Part shown: piece after piece, positions 28,511 to 40,399 of the stretch
How the letters are laid out: each line of letters opens with the position of its first letter
Numbering within the stretch: the first letter of the stretch is position 1
Assembly: GCA_021845505.1 (NCBI GenBank)
Contig: JAJZVU010000021.1
Coordinates: forward strand, 1 to 61,961
Source of the DNA: Pseudomonadota bacterium
GTDB lineage: Bacteria > Pseudomonadota > Gammaproteobacteria > Burkholderiales > Burkholderiaceae_C
Reading direction: 5' to 3'
DNA length: 61,961 bases
Notes under the pieces: generated by a model
What the model was told of the DNA's origin: nothing
The model's database searches: none
Seen by the model: the letters and a program-made list of their open reading frames with translations, nothing else
Translations under genes and position numbers: made by a program

Positions 28511-31345
28511 ATGCGCCAAGCCGAACCGCTCCCCGACGCGTCCGCGCAGTTGCAGCGGCAGGTGACCGAGGTCATCCGCGCGCTGTGCCGGGAACTCGAC
28601 CCCCAGGCGCCCGAGCGCATGCCGGGCCCGCGGACCTCGCTGCGCCGCGAACTCGGCCTGGACAGCCTGGCGCGCGCCGAGTTGCTGCTGCGCATCGAAC
28701 GCGAACTGGGCGCCCGGCTGGCCGAAGGCGCACTCGCCGAGGTCGATACGGTCGAGGACATCGTGCGGCGGCTGCAGCCGGCGCGACCCAGCGCGGCGCA
28801 GCTCCCCGAGCCGGTTCGGGTACCCGAGGGCCCGCAGGAACTTCCGCAGGCAGCGCGCACGCTGCCGCAGGTGCTGCAGTGGCATGTGCAGCGCCATCGC
28901 GAACGCACCCAGCTCGTGCTGCTGTCGCGCACCGGCGAGCAGCCGCTGAGCTATGCCCAGCTGGACGACGGGGCGCGCCGCGTGGGGGCCTGGCTGCAAG
29001 GGCGGGGCATCGAGCCGGGGCAGGCGGTGGCCATCATGCTGCCCACCGGCGCCGGGTATTTCCACGCCTACCTGGGCGTGCTGCTGGCCGGCGCGGTTCC
29101 GGTGCCCATCTACCCTCCGGCGCGCATGCAGCAGATCGGCGACCACCTGGTGCGCCATGCCGCGATCCTGGCCAACGCGCAGGCCGTGCTGCTGCTGAGT
29201 ACCGAGCAGGTGATGCCGGCGGCACGGCTGCTGGGCGCGCTGGCGCCGGAGTTGCGCCAGGTCGCCAGCATCGAGTCCTGCCTGCGTGCGCAGCCGCCGG
29301 CGCTGCGGCCGGTGCACGCCGACGAGGGCGACACGGCGTTCATCCAGTACACCTCGGGCAGCACCGGCAGCCCGAAGGGGGTGGTGCTCAGCCACGCCAA
29401 CCTGTTGGCCAACATCCGCGCCATGGGCGAGGCCGTGGGGGTGCGCGACGACGATGTGTTCGTCAGCTGGCTGCCGCTCTACCACGACATGGGGCTGATC
29501 GCAGCCTGGTTGTCCAGCCTGTACTACGCCAGGCCGCTGGTGCTGATGTCCCCGCTGGACTTCCTCGAGCATCCCGAGTCGTGGCTGTGGGCGCTGCACC
29601 GCTGGCGCGGCACGCTGACCGCCGCGCCCAACTTCGCCTTCGAGCTGTGCCTGCGGCATGCCGACGATGCGGCGCTGCAGGGCCTGGACCTCGGCAGCGT
29701 GCGGCTGATGGCCAGCGGCTCCGAGGCGGTCAACCCGTCGACCCTGGAACGCTTCGCGCGGCGCTTCGCCAGCCATGGCCTGCGCGAGCAGGCGCTGACC
29801 CCGGTGTACGGACTGGCCGAATGCACGGTGGGCCTGCTGGTGCCGCCGCCCGGTCGCGGGCCCCGCATCGACCGCATCGATCGCGCGCGCTTCGCCGCCG
29901 AGCGGCGCGCCCAGCCGGCAACCGATGACCATGGCGGTGCGTTGCGCTTCGTGTGCTGCGGTTTTCCGCTGCCCGGTCACCAGGTGCGGGTGGTCGACGC
30001 CGCGGGCTGCGAACTCGGCGAGCGAGTCGAAGGGCGGCTGCAGTTTCGCGGCCCGTCGGCCACCGCGGGCTACCTGCGCAACCCGGAGCAGACCCGTGCG
30101 CTGCTGCAGCGCGACGGCTGGCTGGACACCGGCGACCTGGCGTATCGCGCCGACGGCGAGTACTTTGTCACCGGTCGGGCGAAGGACCTGATCATCCGCG
30201 GCGGGCGCCACCTGTACCCCGACGAGATCGAGCAGGCGGTCGGCGAGGTCGACGGCGTGCGCAAAGGCCGGGTGGTCGCCTTCGGGGTGGCCGACGCAGC
30301 CAGCGGAACCGAGAGTCTGGTGGTGGCCGCGGAGACGCATCGGCGCGACGCCGCCGGGCGCCAGGCCTTGCGCGCGCGCATCGCCGAGAGACTGCAGCGC
30401 GCGCTCGGCGAGAGCGCCGACGTGGTGGTGCTGCTGCCGCCGGGCAGCGTGCTCAAGACCTCCAGCGGCAAGCTGCGGCGCGGCGCCACCCGCGAGCTGT
30501 ACCTGGCCGGGCGGCTGGGGGCCGCCACGCGCGGCCCCGGCTGGCAGATCGCCCGGCTGGCTGCCGCCGCGCTGCGCGCGCGTGCGCTGCACGCCCGCGA
30601 TGTCGCCGGCTGGTGGGGCTGGGGCGCGCGCGCGTGGGTGGCGCTGGGTCTGCTGGCGCCGCTGCTGTGCGCCGGCTTGCTGCTGGCGCGCGATCCCGCG
30701 CGGGCCTGGCGCTGGGGCCACCGGCTGGCGGCGGCGATGCTGCGCGTGGCCGGCTTGCCGCTGCAGGTGCAGGGCGCCTGGCCGGAATCGGCGCGCGGCG
30801 CGGTGGCGGTGCTCAATCACGCCAGCTACGCCGACGCGCTGGTGCTGCTGGCGGCGCTGGCGCACCCGCTGCGCCTGGTCGCCAAGCGGGAATTGCAGCG
30901 CCGACGGCTGTTCGCCCGCTGCCTGCGCAGCCTGGGAGTGGTGTTCGTCGAACGCGTTTCGGCCAGCCACGGCGTGGCCGACGCGCAGCGGCTGGCGGAA
31001 TGCGCGCGTCGGGGCGACAACCTGTGCGTGTTCGCCGAGGGCACGTTTCGTCGCACCCCCGGGTTGCTGGGCTTCCACCTCGGTGCCTTCCAGGTGGCGG
31101 TGCAGGCCGGGGTGGCGGTGGTGCCGATGGCGCTGCGGGGAACGCGCGAGCTGCTGCCCGACGGCGTGTGGTGGCCGCGGCGCACCCCGCTGCAACTGTG
31201 GGTCGGCACGCCGCTGCGCGCGACCACGCCGGCCGACGACGACTTCCGCGCCGCCGCGGCGCTGATGAGGCAATGCCGGGAGCTGGTGCTGCTGCACGCC
31301 GGCGAAGCCGACGCGGCGCATGTCGTGGTGGCGCCGGCGGATTGA
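28511..31345 (+). CDS. ACP - fatty-acyl-AMP ligase - PlsC acyltransferase fusion
   Basis: A 944-aa three-part protein. Residues about 15-85 are an acyl carrier domain with ELGLDSLARAELLLRIE (Ser52, phosphopantetheine site). Residues about 115-670 are a FAAL-type adenylating enzyme: IQYTSGSTGSPKGVVLSH (A3 block), SWLPLYHDMGLIAAWLSSLY, GLAECTVG, WLDTGDLAYRADGEYFVTGR and the lysine region VLKTSSGKLRR. After a Trp-rich hydrophobic hairpin (about 690-745) comes a PlsC domain with NHASYAD (HX4D, from 768) and CVFAEGTFRR. A plausible cycle is activation of a free acid, loading on the attached ACP and transfer to a lysophospholipid or other membrane acceptor. The order differs from E. coli Aas, where PlsC comes first and there is no ACP. 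Confidence 0.88.
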   Translation: MRQAEPLPDASAQLQRQVTEVIRALCRELDPQAPERMPGPRTSLRRELGLDSLARAELLLRIERELGARLAEGALAEVDTVEDIVRRLQPARPSAAQLPEPVRVPEGPQELPQAARTLPQVLQWHVQRHRERTQLVLLSRTGEQPLSYAQLDDGARRVGAWLQGRGIEPGQAVAIMLPTGAGYFHAYLGVLLAGAVPVPIYPPARMQQIGDHLVRHAAILANAQAVLLLSTEQVMPAARLLGALAPELRQVASIESCLRAQPPALRPVHADEGDTAFIQYTSGSTGSPKGVVLSHANLLANIRAMGEAVGVRDDDVFVSWLPLYHDMGLIAAWLSSLYYARPLVLMSPLDFLEHPESWLWALHRWRGTLTAAPNFAFELCLRHADDAALQGLDLGSVRLMASGSEAVNPSTLERFARRFASHGLREQALTPVYGLAECTVGLLVPPPGRGPRIDRIDRARFAAERRAQPATDDHGGALRFVCCGFPLPGHQVRVVDAAGCELGERVEGRLQFRGPSATAGYLRNPEQTRALLQRDGWLDTGDLAYRADGEYFVTGRAKDLIIRGGRHLYPDEIEQAVGEVDGVRKGRVVAFGVADAASGTESLVVAAETHRRDAAGRQALRARIAERLQRALGESADVVVLLPPGSVLKTSSGKLRRGATRELYLAGRLGAATRGPGWQIARLAAAALRARALHARDVAGWWGWGARAWVALGLLAPLLCAGLLLARDPARAWRWGHRLAAAMLRVAGLPLQVQGAWPESARGAVAVLNHASYADALVLLAALAHPLRLVAKRELQRRRLFARCLRSLGVVFVERVSASHGVADAQRLAECARRGDNLCVFAEGTFRRTPGLLGFHLGAFQVAVQAGVAVVPMALRGTRELLPDGVWWPRRTPLQLWVGTPLRATTPADDDFRAAAALMRQCRELVLLHAGEADAAHVVVAPAD

Positions 31346-31534
31346 ACCCCGCGGCGGTGCGCGCCCGGCGCAACCGCCGACGGCTGCGAGCCGCATGGCT
31401 GATCTGGCGCGGTGTTCGGCGACGCTCGCAGGGGGCGCCGGATGGCTTGTTGATCGGGAGCAATGTAAAGGGATGTGACGAATCCTACAAAGGCCTGGAT
31501 GGTTCCAACATTTGGGGCCGGACAGGAGCTAGTC

Positions 31535-32059
<525 letters not shown>

Positions 32060-32120
32060 ACCCGGCCAGGGGCCGCCACGCGGCGGCTCCGCCGGCTTTC
32101 CACCCAGCCGTGGCGAGGCC

Positions 32121-34022
<1,902 letters not shown>

Positions 34023-34082
34023 CAGCGCGACAGCCCAAGGTTGGCGAGCGGCCCGGGTGTCGTGCGGCGCCCGGGCACTTTG

Positions 34083-34112
34083 CAGGCACGGCCTCGTCCG
34101 TGCCTGTTTTTT
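34083..34112 (+). terminator. Rho-independent terminator
   Basis: The perfect 9-bp stem CAGGCACGG / CCGTGCCTG (34083-34091 and 34098-34106), with loop CCTCGT, is followed by six T then CTT. It lies 60 bp after the lipoprotein stop and before the glycine-zipper gene, so it ends the lipoprotein transcript. Confidence 0.9.
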
Positions 34113-34142
34113 CTTCGGATGTGCAAACAACGGGAGAACATC

Positions 34143-34595
34143 ATGAACACCCTGAGATGGCGCGCCGCGGCCTGCGGGCTGGCTTTGGCGCTGACCGCCG
34201 GCTGTGCGATGAACCAGGAGCAGGGCGGTGCCGTGCTGGGCGGCGTGGCGGGCGCCGCAGCCGGTTCGACCATCGGCCGCGGCTCGGGCCAGGCCGCGGC
34301 GATCATCCTCGGCGCGCTGCTGGGCAGCGTGGCCGGCGCGAACATCGGGCGCCACATGGACGAGCAGGACCGGGTGCGCGCCGCGCAGGTGTTCGAGAGC
34401 TATCCCACCGGCAGCCCGGGCAGCTGGCGCAACCCCGACGGCATCGACTACACGGTGACCCCGACACGCACCTACGAGACCGCGCAGGGACCGTGTCGGG
34501 AGTTCACCATGCGGGCGATCATCGGCGGCCGGCCCGACACCGTCTACGGAACCGCCTGCAGGCAGCCCGACGGCACCTGGAAAGTGGTGCAGTGA
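34143..34595 (+). CDS. Glycine-zipper lipoprotein (17-kDa surface antigen-like)
   Basis: A 150-aa protein with signal peptide and lipobox LTAGC|AM. A glycine-zipper segment follows (GGAVLGGVAGAAAGSTIGRG and GALLGSVAGANIGRHMDEQD). The C-terminal domain (ESYPTGSPGSWRNPDGIDYT, CREFTMRAIIGG, YGTACRQPDGTWKVVQ) is the standard end of outer-membrane lipoproteins related to the rickettsial 17-kDa antigen. It is probably outer-membrane anchored. ATG at 34143 follows GGGAGAA. It lies 30 bp from the convergent ATPase gene. Confidence 0.88.
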   Translation: MNTLRWRAAACGLALALTAGCAMNQEQGGAVLGGVAGAAAGSTIGRGSGQAAAIILGALLGSVAGANIGRHMDEQDRVRAAQVFESYPTGSPGSWRNPDGIDYTVTPTRTYETAQGPCREFTMRAIIGGRPDTVYGTACRQPDGTWKVVQ

Positions 34596-34625
34596 CACGC
34601 ACCGGGCGCGGCGCTGGCGCTCGGG

Positions 34626-37214
34626 TCAGCGCGGCGCCGCCGCGGCCCGGGTGACGACCGCGCGCTGCAGTCGCAGCGCCGCCGCGAATCCCAGCAGCAT
34701 CGCTGCCGCGGCCAGCAGCGCGGGCGGGCGCCACGCACCCAGGCCGAGCAAGCCGCGCAGGCCGGGCAGCAGCGCCAGAGCCAGCAGCAGCGCGAGCGCA
34801 CCCAGCCCGAGGCGACCCAGCCAGGGATTGTCCGCGCGGGCATTGCGCCACGGCGGGCGCGCGGGGTCGCGGGCGGCCAGGATGAGCACCAGCACCCCGC
34901 CGAGCAAGGCCAGGAACATCGCCAGGCGCACGTCGGGTGCGCTCCAGCCGCGCGTCAGCAGCCAGCCGCAACCGGCCAGCAGCAGCGCTGCCAGCAGCGC
35001 ACCCTGCGCCAGCGCGGGCAACAGCCGCGGCGCCGCGAAGGGGCTGGCGCCGCGCGGGCGCGGCGGCCTGCGCATCAGGTCGGGCGCCGCGGGCTCGGCC
35101 TCGAACAGTACCGAGCACGCGGGGTCGATCACCAGTTGCAGCAGCACGATGTGCAGCGGCAGCAGCAGCGCCGGCCAGCCGAGCAGCGGGGGCAACAGCG
35201 CCAGCAGCACGACCGGAACATGCACCGCGGCGACGAAGGCCACGGCCTTGGCCAGGTTGTCCCAGATGCGCCGCCCCTGGCGCAGGGCCTCGACCATCGC
35301 CGGGAAGCTGTCGTCGAGCAGCACCAGCGCGGCCGCCTCGCGGGCGACGTCGGTGCCGCGCGCGCCCATGGCCACGCCGACGTCGGCGGCGCGCAGCGCA
35401 GGCGCGTCGTTGACCCCGTCGCCGGTCATCGCGACCACCTCGCCGCCGGCCTGCAGCGCGCGCACCAGCCGCAGCTTGTGTCGCGGCTGCAGGCGGGCGC
35501 ACACCTGCACGCGGCGCAGCCAGGCGGCCAGCCGGCGGTCGTCGAGGCGGTCGATGACGTCGCCGCAGAGCACCCGCGGGCGTCGCGCCAGCCCGACCTG
35601 CAGCGCCAGCGCGCGCGCCGTCGCCGGGTGGTCGCCGGTGAGCATCAGCACCCGCACGCCGGCGTCGCGGCATTCGGCCAGTGCCTGCGCGACCCCCTCG
35701 CGCGGCGGGTCGAAGAAGCCCAGCAGTCCGAGGAACTCGAAGTCGAAGTCGTGCTGCGAGGCCGGCCAGGAGGCGTCGCCGCCGGCGGACTGCGCGGGCC
35801 AGCTGCCGCAGGCCACGCCCAGCACGCGCAGGCCGCGCGCCGCGAGCTGCTCGACCTGCCGCAGCACGCGCGCCGCCTGCGCCGGCGGCAGGTGGCACAG
35901 GTCGACCACCGCTTCCGGAGCCCCCTTGCAGGCCAGCAACAGGCGCGCCGGCGCCGCGTCGCGTTCCGGCTGCACGACGCGGGTCATCGCCAGCATCCCG
36001 GGCGACAGCCCGTACTCGGCTTGCACCTGCGCGGCCGCGTGCCAGTGCTCGGTGCCGCGCAGGCCGCGCGCGGCCAGCTCGCGGATCGCCTGCTCCATCG
36101 GGTCGAAGGGATCGGCCGGGGTGGCCAGCGCGGCGAATTCGAGCAGCCGGTGGAACTCCTCGGGAAGCGGCCGCGCGGCGGCGAGGGTCGTGGTGTCGAA
36201 CCGGGCCCGCGGGGTGCGCAGCGCGACCAGGCGCATGCGGTTGGCAGTCAGCGTGCCGGTCTTGTCGACCGCCAGCACGCCGATGCCTCCCAGCGCCTCG
36301 ACCGCGGGAATGCGCCGGGCCAGCACCCGCACCGCGGCGATGCGCAACGCTCCCAGGCCGAGGAACACGCCGAGGATCATCGGGATCTCCTCCGGCAGCA
36401 GCGCCATGGCCAGCGCGATTCCGGCCAGCACGCTGGGCAGGAGCGGCTGGCTGCGCAGCCGCCACTCGATGGCGGCCAGCGCCGCGGCGAGAAGCCAGGC
36501 CAGCAGCGCCAGCCGGCGTACCAGGCGCAGCGTCGAGCGCTGCAGCGCCGACGGCTGCTGCGGGATGCCCGCCAGGTCCAGGCCGATGCGGCCGATGGCG
36601 GTGGCGCCGGCGGTGGCGACGACCTCGGCCACGGCCACCCCCTTGGTGACCTGGGTGCCGGCCAGCACCGGGTCGCCCAGCCGCTGCCCGGCAGGCGGCG
36701 GCCCGCGGTCGACGCTCGCCGACTCGCCGCTGAGCAGCGATTCGTCGACCTGCAGCTGGCCATGCAGCAGGCGGGCGTCGGCGGGGATGCGGTCGCCTTC
36801 GCGCAGCAGCAGCAGATCGCCGACCACGACCTCGCGCGCCGCGATGCGTTGCTCGACTCCGCCGCGCACCACGCAGGCGCGCGGCGCCGACAGGTCGCGC
36901 AGCGCCTGCAACGCGTGTTCGCTGCGCCGTTGCTGCAGCCAGGAGATGGCCGCGACCACGAGCACGAATCCGAGCAGCGCCAGCGCCTCGGCGCGGTCGC
37001 CCAGCAGCAGGTAGACGGTGCCGGCGCCCAGCAGCATCAGCAGCATGGGCTCGCGCAGCACCTCCAGCAGGCCGCGCAGGCCGTCGCGCGGCGCGCTGCC
37101 GGGCAGGGTGTTGGGGCCGTTGCGCTGCAGCAGCTCGCGTGCCCGCGCCGGCTCCAGTCCGCGCAGGGTTTGCAGCGGTGGCAGATGCGCGCCGCCGGGC
37201 AGGGATTCGGGCAT
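34626..37214 (-). CDS. Cation-translocating P-type ATPase
   Basis: An 862-aa ion pump with N-terminal cation-ATPase domain (LQTLRGLEPARARELLQRNG), actuator motif DESLLSGES (TGES equivalent), phosphorylation site DKTGTLTANRM, nucleotide-domain KGAPEAV, hinge TGDHPATARALAL and TGDGVNDAPALRAADVGVAM. Membrane segments flank these, four or more at the C-terminus. TM4 reads LAMALLPEEIPMILGVFLGL: the ion-site PEG of SERCA-like pumps is PEE here, a known bacterial subgroup of uncertain ion. ATG at 37214 is the conserved start. It is divergent from the CDF gene across a 101-bp shared promoter region, suggesting joint control of metal homeostasis. Confidence 0.9.
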   Translation of the reverse strand: MPESLPGGAHLPPLQTLRGLEPARARELLQRNGPNTLPGSAPRDGLRGLLEVLREPMLLMLLGAGTVYLLLGDRAEALALLGFVLVVAAISWLQQRRSEHALQALRDLSAPRACVVRGGVEQRIAAREVVVGDLLLLREGDRIPADARLLHGQLQVDESLLSGESASVDRGPPPAGQRLGDPVLAGTQVTKGVAVAEVVATAGATAIGRIGLDLAGIPQQPSALQRSTLRLVRRLALLAWLLAAALAAIEWRLRSQPLLPSVLAGIALAMALLPEEIPMILGVFLGLGALRIAAVRVLARRIPAVEALGGIGVLAVDKTGTLTANRMRLVALRTPRARFDTTTLAAARPLPEEFHRLLEFAALATPADPFDPMEQAIRELAARGLRGTEHWHAAAQVQAEYGLSPGMLAMTRVVQPERDAAPARLLLACKGAPEAVVDLCHLPPAQAARVLRQVEQLAARGLRVLGVACGSWPAQSAGGDASWPASQHDFDFEFLGLLGFFDPPREGVAQALAECRDAGVRVLMLTGDHPATARALALQVGLARRPRVLCGDVIDRLDDRRLAAWLRRVQVCARLQPRHKLRLVRALQAGGEVVAMTGDGVNDAPALRAADVGVAMGARGTDVAREAAALVLLDDSFPAMVEALRQGRRIWDNLAKAVAFVAAVHVPVVLLALLPPLLGWPALLLPLHIVLLQLVIDPACSVLFEAEPAAPDLMRRPPRPRGASPFAAPRLLPALAQGALLAALLLAGCGWLLTRGWSAPDVRLAMFLALLGGVLVLILAARDPARPPWRNARADNPWLGRLGLGALALLLALALLPGLRGLLGLGAWRPPALLAAAAMLLGFAAALRLQRAVVTRAAAAPR

Positions 37215-37315
37215 GGTCGCGGGCGCTCGCGGGATGCGCCGCGGCGCGACGCACGCTGGGGTCATCCACTGTGCAGCAGAATATGCGTGAATCCCAGACC
37301 GAACCTTGATCCGCC

Positions 37316-38275
37316 ATGCGTTTCGAAGACGTTGCCGACGATCCCGAAGACCCGCGCTTCAGCGCCGAGCAGCGCGCCCGCGCGGCCAGCCGCAGCAGCT
37401 GGGTCAGCGCCGCGGTGAACCTGCTGCTCGCGCTGACCCAGGTCGTCGTCGGCCTGCTCGCGCGCTCGCAAGGCCTGGTCGCCGACGGCGTGCATTCGGC
37501 CTCCGACCTGGTGGCCGACTTCGTCGTGCTGCTGGCCAGCCACCACAGCCGAAAGGACGCCGACGTCGAGCACCCCTACGGCCACCAGCGCTTCGAGACC
37601 GGCGCTTCGCTGGCGCTGGGCACGCTGCTGCTGCTGGTGGGCGCCGGCATGCTGTGGGCGGCGCTGACCAAGCTGGAGAACCCGGCCGCGGTGCCGCAGG
37701 TGCACGTGGTCGCGCTGTGGGTGGCCGGGGCCACGCTGGTGGCCAAGGAGGGGCTGTTCCGCTACATGCTGGCGGTGGCCAAGCGGGTGAAGTCGAGCAT
37801 GCTCGTGGCCAACGCCTGGCACGCGCGCTCCGACGCCGCGTCGTCGCTGGTGGTCGCGGTCGGCCTGATCGGCAACCTCGCGGGCTACCCGCTGCTCGAC
37901 CCGATCGCCGCGCTGATCGTCGGTCTCATGGTCGGCCGCATGGGCTGGGGTTTCGCGTGGGACGCGCTGCACGACCTGATGGACCGGGCGGTCGACGAGC
38001 AGGAGGTGCAGGCCATACGCGGCACCCTGCTGCAGACCCCGGGGGTGCAGGGGGTGCATGACCTGCGCACCCGCAAGATGGGCGACATGGTCGTCGCCGA
38101 CGCGCACATCGAGGTCGACTCCGCGCTCAGCGTCGAGCAGGGGCACGCGATCGCGGTGGCCGCCCGCGACGCGGTGATGCAGCGCCACCGGGTGCTCAAC
38201 CTGATGACCCACGTCGACCCCTGGATGAGGCCGGACCTGGACCATCCGCAGCCGCGTGCTGCGCACGGCGACTGA
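37316..38275 (+). CDS. Cation diffusion facilitator (CDF/FieF-like) metal exporter
   Basis: A 319-aa protein with about six membrane segments. Metal-binding motifs are LVADGVHSASDLVADF in TM2 (HxxxD) and ANAWHARSDAASSLVVAVG in TM5 (HxxxD). A cytoplasmic C-terminal domain follows with GVQGVHDLRTRKMGDMVVAD and LNLMTHVDPW. The length is near the family norm, about 300 aa. The HxxxD/HxxxD pattern suits Zn or Fe export rather than Mn. It is transcribed away from the P-type ATPase gene. Confidence 0.92.
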   Translation: MRFEDVADDPEDPRFSAEQRARAASRSSWVSAAVNLLLALTQVVVGLLARSQGLVADGVHSASDLVADFVVLLASHHSRKDADVEHPYGHQRFETGASLALGTLLLLVGAGMLWAALTKLENPAAVPQVHVVALWVAGATLVAKEGLFRYMLAVAKRVKSSMLVANAWHARSDAASSLVVAVGLIGNLAGYPLLDPIAALIVGLMVGRMGWGFAWDALHDLMDRAVDEQEVQAIRGTLLQTPGVQGVHDLRTRKMGDMVVADAHIEVDSALSVEQGHAIAVAARDAVMQRHRVLNLMTHVDPWMRPDLDHPQPRAAHGD

Positions 38276-38337
38276 GAGCCGCCGGCCGCAGGCCGGCGGC
38301 CGGCGCATCGCGCCGGGCGGACGCGATGCCCCGCGGG

Positions 38338-38631
38338 TCAGTCGTCGTCGTCGTGGTGCCAGCGCCGCCAGTCGCGGCGGTCGTCATCGCGCCGCCACGG
38401 CGGCGGGTAGCCCCAGCGCGGGTAGCCCCACCCATAGGCCGGGGCGTAGCGCGGGTAGTACACCACCGGTGGCGGCGGCGCCACGACCACCGGGGGCGGG
38501 GCGACCACGGGGCCCCAGTTGGCCACCGCGCCCGGCACGCCGGCGCTGAGCGACCAGTACAAGGGGCCGGCATGCGCCGTGCCGGCCAGCGCGGCGAGCG
38601 CGGCAGCGGCAAGCAGGGTGTTGCGGATCAT
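38338..38631 (-). CDS. Small secreted Pro/Tyr/Trp-rich protein with an acidic His-Asp tail
   Basis: A 97-aa protein with signal peptide (LLAAAALAALAGTAHA). The mature part has valine-proline repeats (VVAPPPVVVAPPPPVVYYPR) and aromatic segments (YGWGYPRWGYPPPW). The C-terminus is RRDWRRWHHDDDD, a possible metal-binding or periplasmic buffering tail. The composition resembles short secreted PXPV/YXWG-type proteins common in Burkholderiales. It may relate to the metal genes nearby, but only by position. Confidence 0.7.
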   Translation of the reverse strand: MIRNTLLAAAALAALAGTAHAGPLYWSLSAGVPGAVANWGPVVAPPPVVVAPPPPVVYYPRYAPAYGWGYPRWGYPPPWRRDDDRRDWRRWHHDDDD

Positions 38632-38734
38632 CTGCGCTCTCCTGGCAAGTGAAGGACATGCCAGTTCAACGCCCGCTGCGAGCCGTTGACGACAGTTGCG
38701 ACAACGCCGATGTAACCGGACGCTACGCGTCCGT

Positions 38735-39088
38735 TCAGCGCCTGCCGCCGCCGGGGCCGCCGCCCGCGCCCGGACCGGGGCCCGCGCCGCGTCCCGCGCC
38801 GTAGCCCGGGCCCGGGCCGGGGCCGGGCGGCATGTCGGGCAGGCGCACCCCGTGTTCGCGCGCGCGCTCCTGCATCTGCCGGTGGTGTTCCAGGCGTATG
38901 CGCTCGCGCTCGCGCGCGGTGCGCGCCTCGCGCATGCGCTCGCGGTACACCTGGCGCTCGTGCGGGGTCATCAACTGCGAGCCGTAGATCGGCCGCGGCG
39001 GCGTCTGCGCCGCGGACTCGCCGGCGAGGCCGGCGCCGAGCAGCAGGCCGGCCAGGCCCAGCGCGAGCAGACGGGAACGTGGAGTCAT
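38735..39088 (-). CDS. Small secreted protein: charged helix plus Gly/Pro tail
   Basis: A 117-aa protein with signal peptide (RLLALGLAGLLLGAGLAGES, cleavage near SAA/AQT). A central highly charged helix (LMTPHERQVYRERMREARTA and REHGVRLPDMPPG) is of a kind seen in many short periplasmic proteobacterial proteins. The tail is Gly/Pro-rich (GPGPGPGYGAGRGAGPGPGA). Family not named; function unknown. A 239-bp intergenic region separates it from the divergent aldo/keto reductase. Confidence 0.7.
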   Translation of the reverse strand: MTPRSRLLALGLAGLLLGAGLAGESAAQTPPRPIYGSQLMTPHERQVYRERMREARTARERERIRLEHHRQMQERAREHGVRLPDMPPGPGPGPGYGAGRGAGPGPGAGGGPGGGRR

Positions 39089-39327
39089 GGTGGTCTCGGG
39101 AAGTGACGGGAGGGTGCCGGCCGTGCGGCCGACACCCCTGTTGTAGGAAGGCGCGGCCGCGCTGTCGTTGCGCGAGGTCAACTGCGCGCGGGCGTCGGCG
39201 CGGCCGCGCCCGGTTCGCCGTGCCGGGGTGGCCCGGCCCGGCTGCAGCGTCCAGGCCCCGGAGCTATGCTGCGACGCTTGAGCTGGTTTCAGGATTTCCA
39301 CGGTCTACCTGTTCGACGGAGCACTGG

Positions 39328-40308
39328 ATGCAAACCACCCGACTGGGCCGCACCGGCCTGAGCGTTTCCCGCATCTGCCTGGGTTGCATGACCTATGGCG
39401 AACCCACGCGCGGCAGCCACGCCTGGACGCTGGACGAGCAGGCCAGCCGGCCGCTGATCCGCAAGGCGCTCGAACTGGGCATCAACTTCTTCGACACCGC
39501 CAATGCCTATTCGGACGGTTCGTCGGAGGAGATCGTCGGCCGCGTGCTGCGCGAACACGCGCGGCGCGAGGAGATCGTCGTCGCCACCAAGGTGCATTTC
39601 GCGTCGCGCCGCGCGCCCAACATCGGCGGGCTGTCGCGCAAGGCGATCCTGTTCGAGATCGACGCCAGCCTGCGCCGGCTCGGCATGGACTACGTCGACC
39701 TCTACCAGATCCACCGCTGGGACCCCCACACGCCGATCGAGGAGACCATGGAGGCGCTGCACGACGTGGTCAAGTCCGGCAAGGCGCGCTACCTCGGCGC
39801 GTCGTCGATGCACGCCTGGCAGTTCGCCAAGGCGCAGCAGGTGGCGCGCGCCCACGGCTGGACGCCTTTTGTCAGCATGCAGCCCGAGCTCAGCCTGCTG
39901 TATCGCGAGGAGGAGCGCGAGATGCTGCCGCTGTGCCGCGACCAGGGGGTGGGGGTGATCCCGTGGAGCCCGCTGGCGCGAGGCCGGCTGGCGCGGCCGT
40001 GGGGCCAGAGCAGCTCGCGCATGCAGACCGACGCCTACGGCGCCAGCCTGTTCGACCGCACGGTGCAGCTCGACGCACCGGTGGCGCAGGCGCTGGACGC
40101 GCTGGCGGCGCGACGCGGCCTGCCGCACGCCCAGCTGGCGCTGGCCTGGGTGCTGCAGGTTCCGGGAGTCAGCGCGCCGATCATCGGCGCCTCCAAGCCG
40201 CAGCACCTGGACGACGCGGTGGCGGCGCTGGACCTGCGCTTGACGGCCGAGGAGGTGGCGCAGCTGCAGGCACCGTACCAGCCGCACCCGGTGGTCGGCT
40301 TCGAGTGA
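39328..40308 (+). CDS. Aldo/keto reductase
   Basis: A 326-aa TIM-barrel NADPH-dependent oxidoreductase. The tetrad is visible: Asp and Tyr in FDTANAYSDGSSEEIVG, Lys in VVATKVHF and His in QIHRWDPHTPIEE. Cofactor loops include PWSPLARGRL and IIGASKPQHLDDAV. It resembles the YajO/YakC-type branch that reduces diverse aldehydes and ketones. ATG at 39328 has only a weak ribosome site (GACGGAGC). It stands alone; the next gene is convergent. Confidence 0.92.
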   Translation: MQTTRLGRTGLSVSRICLGCMTYGEPTRGSHAWTLDEQASRPLIRKALELGINFFDTANAYSDGSSEEIVGRVLREHARREEIVVATKVHFASRRAPNIGGLSRKAILFEIDASLRRLGMDYVDLYQIHRWDPHTPIEETMEALHDVVKSGKARYLGASSMHAWQFAKAQQVARAHGWTPFVSMQPELSLLYREEEREMLPLCRDQGVGVIPWSPLARGRLARPWGQSSSRMQTDAYGASLFDRTVQLDAPVAQALDALAARRGLPHAQLALAWVLQVPGVSAPIIGASKPQHLDDAVAALDLRLTAEEVAQLQAPYQPHPVVGFE

Positions 40309-40399
40309 GGCTGGCGCGCCGCCGCCGTGGCGCCCGGCGCCCGCCGCCGCGCATCGCCGAGCGGCTGCAGGCAGCTGCGCCCGCCGCCGCGCCAACGGA

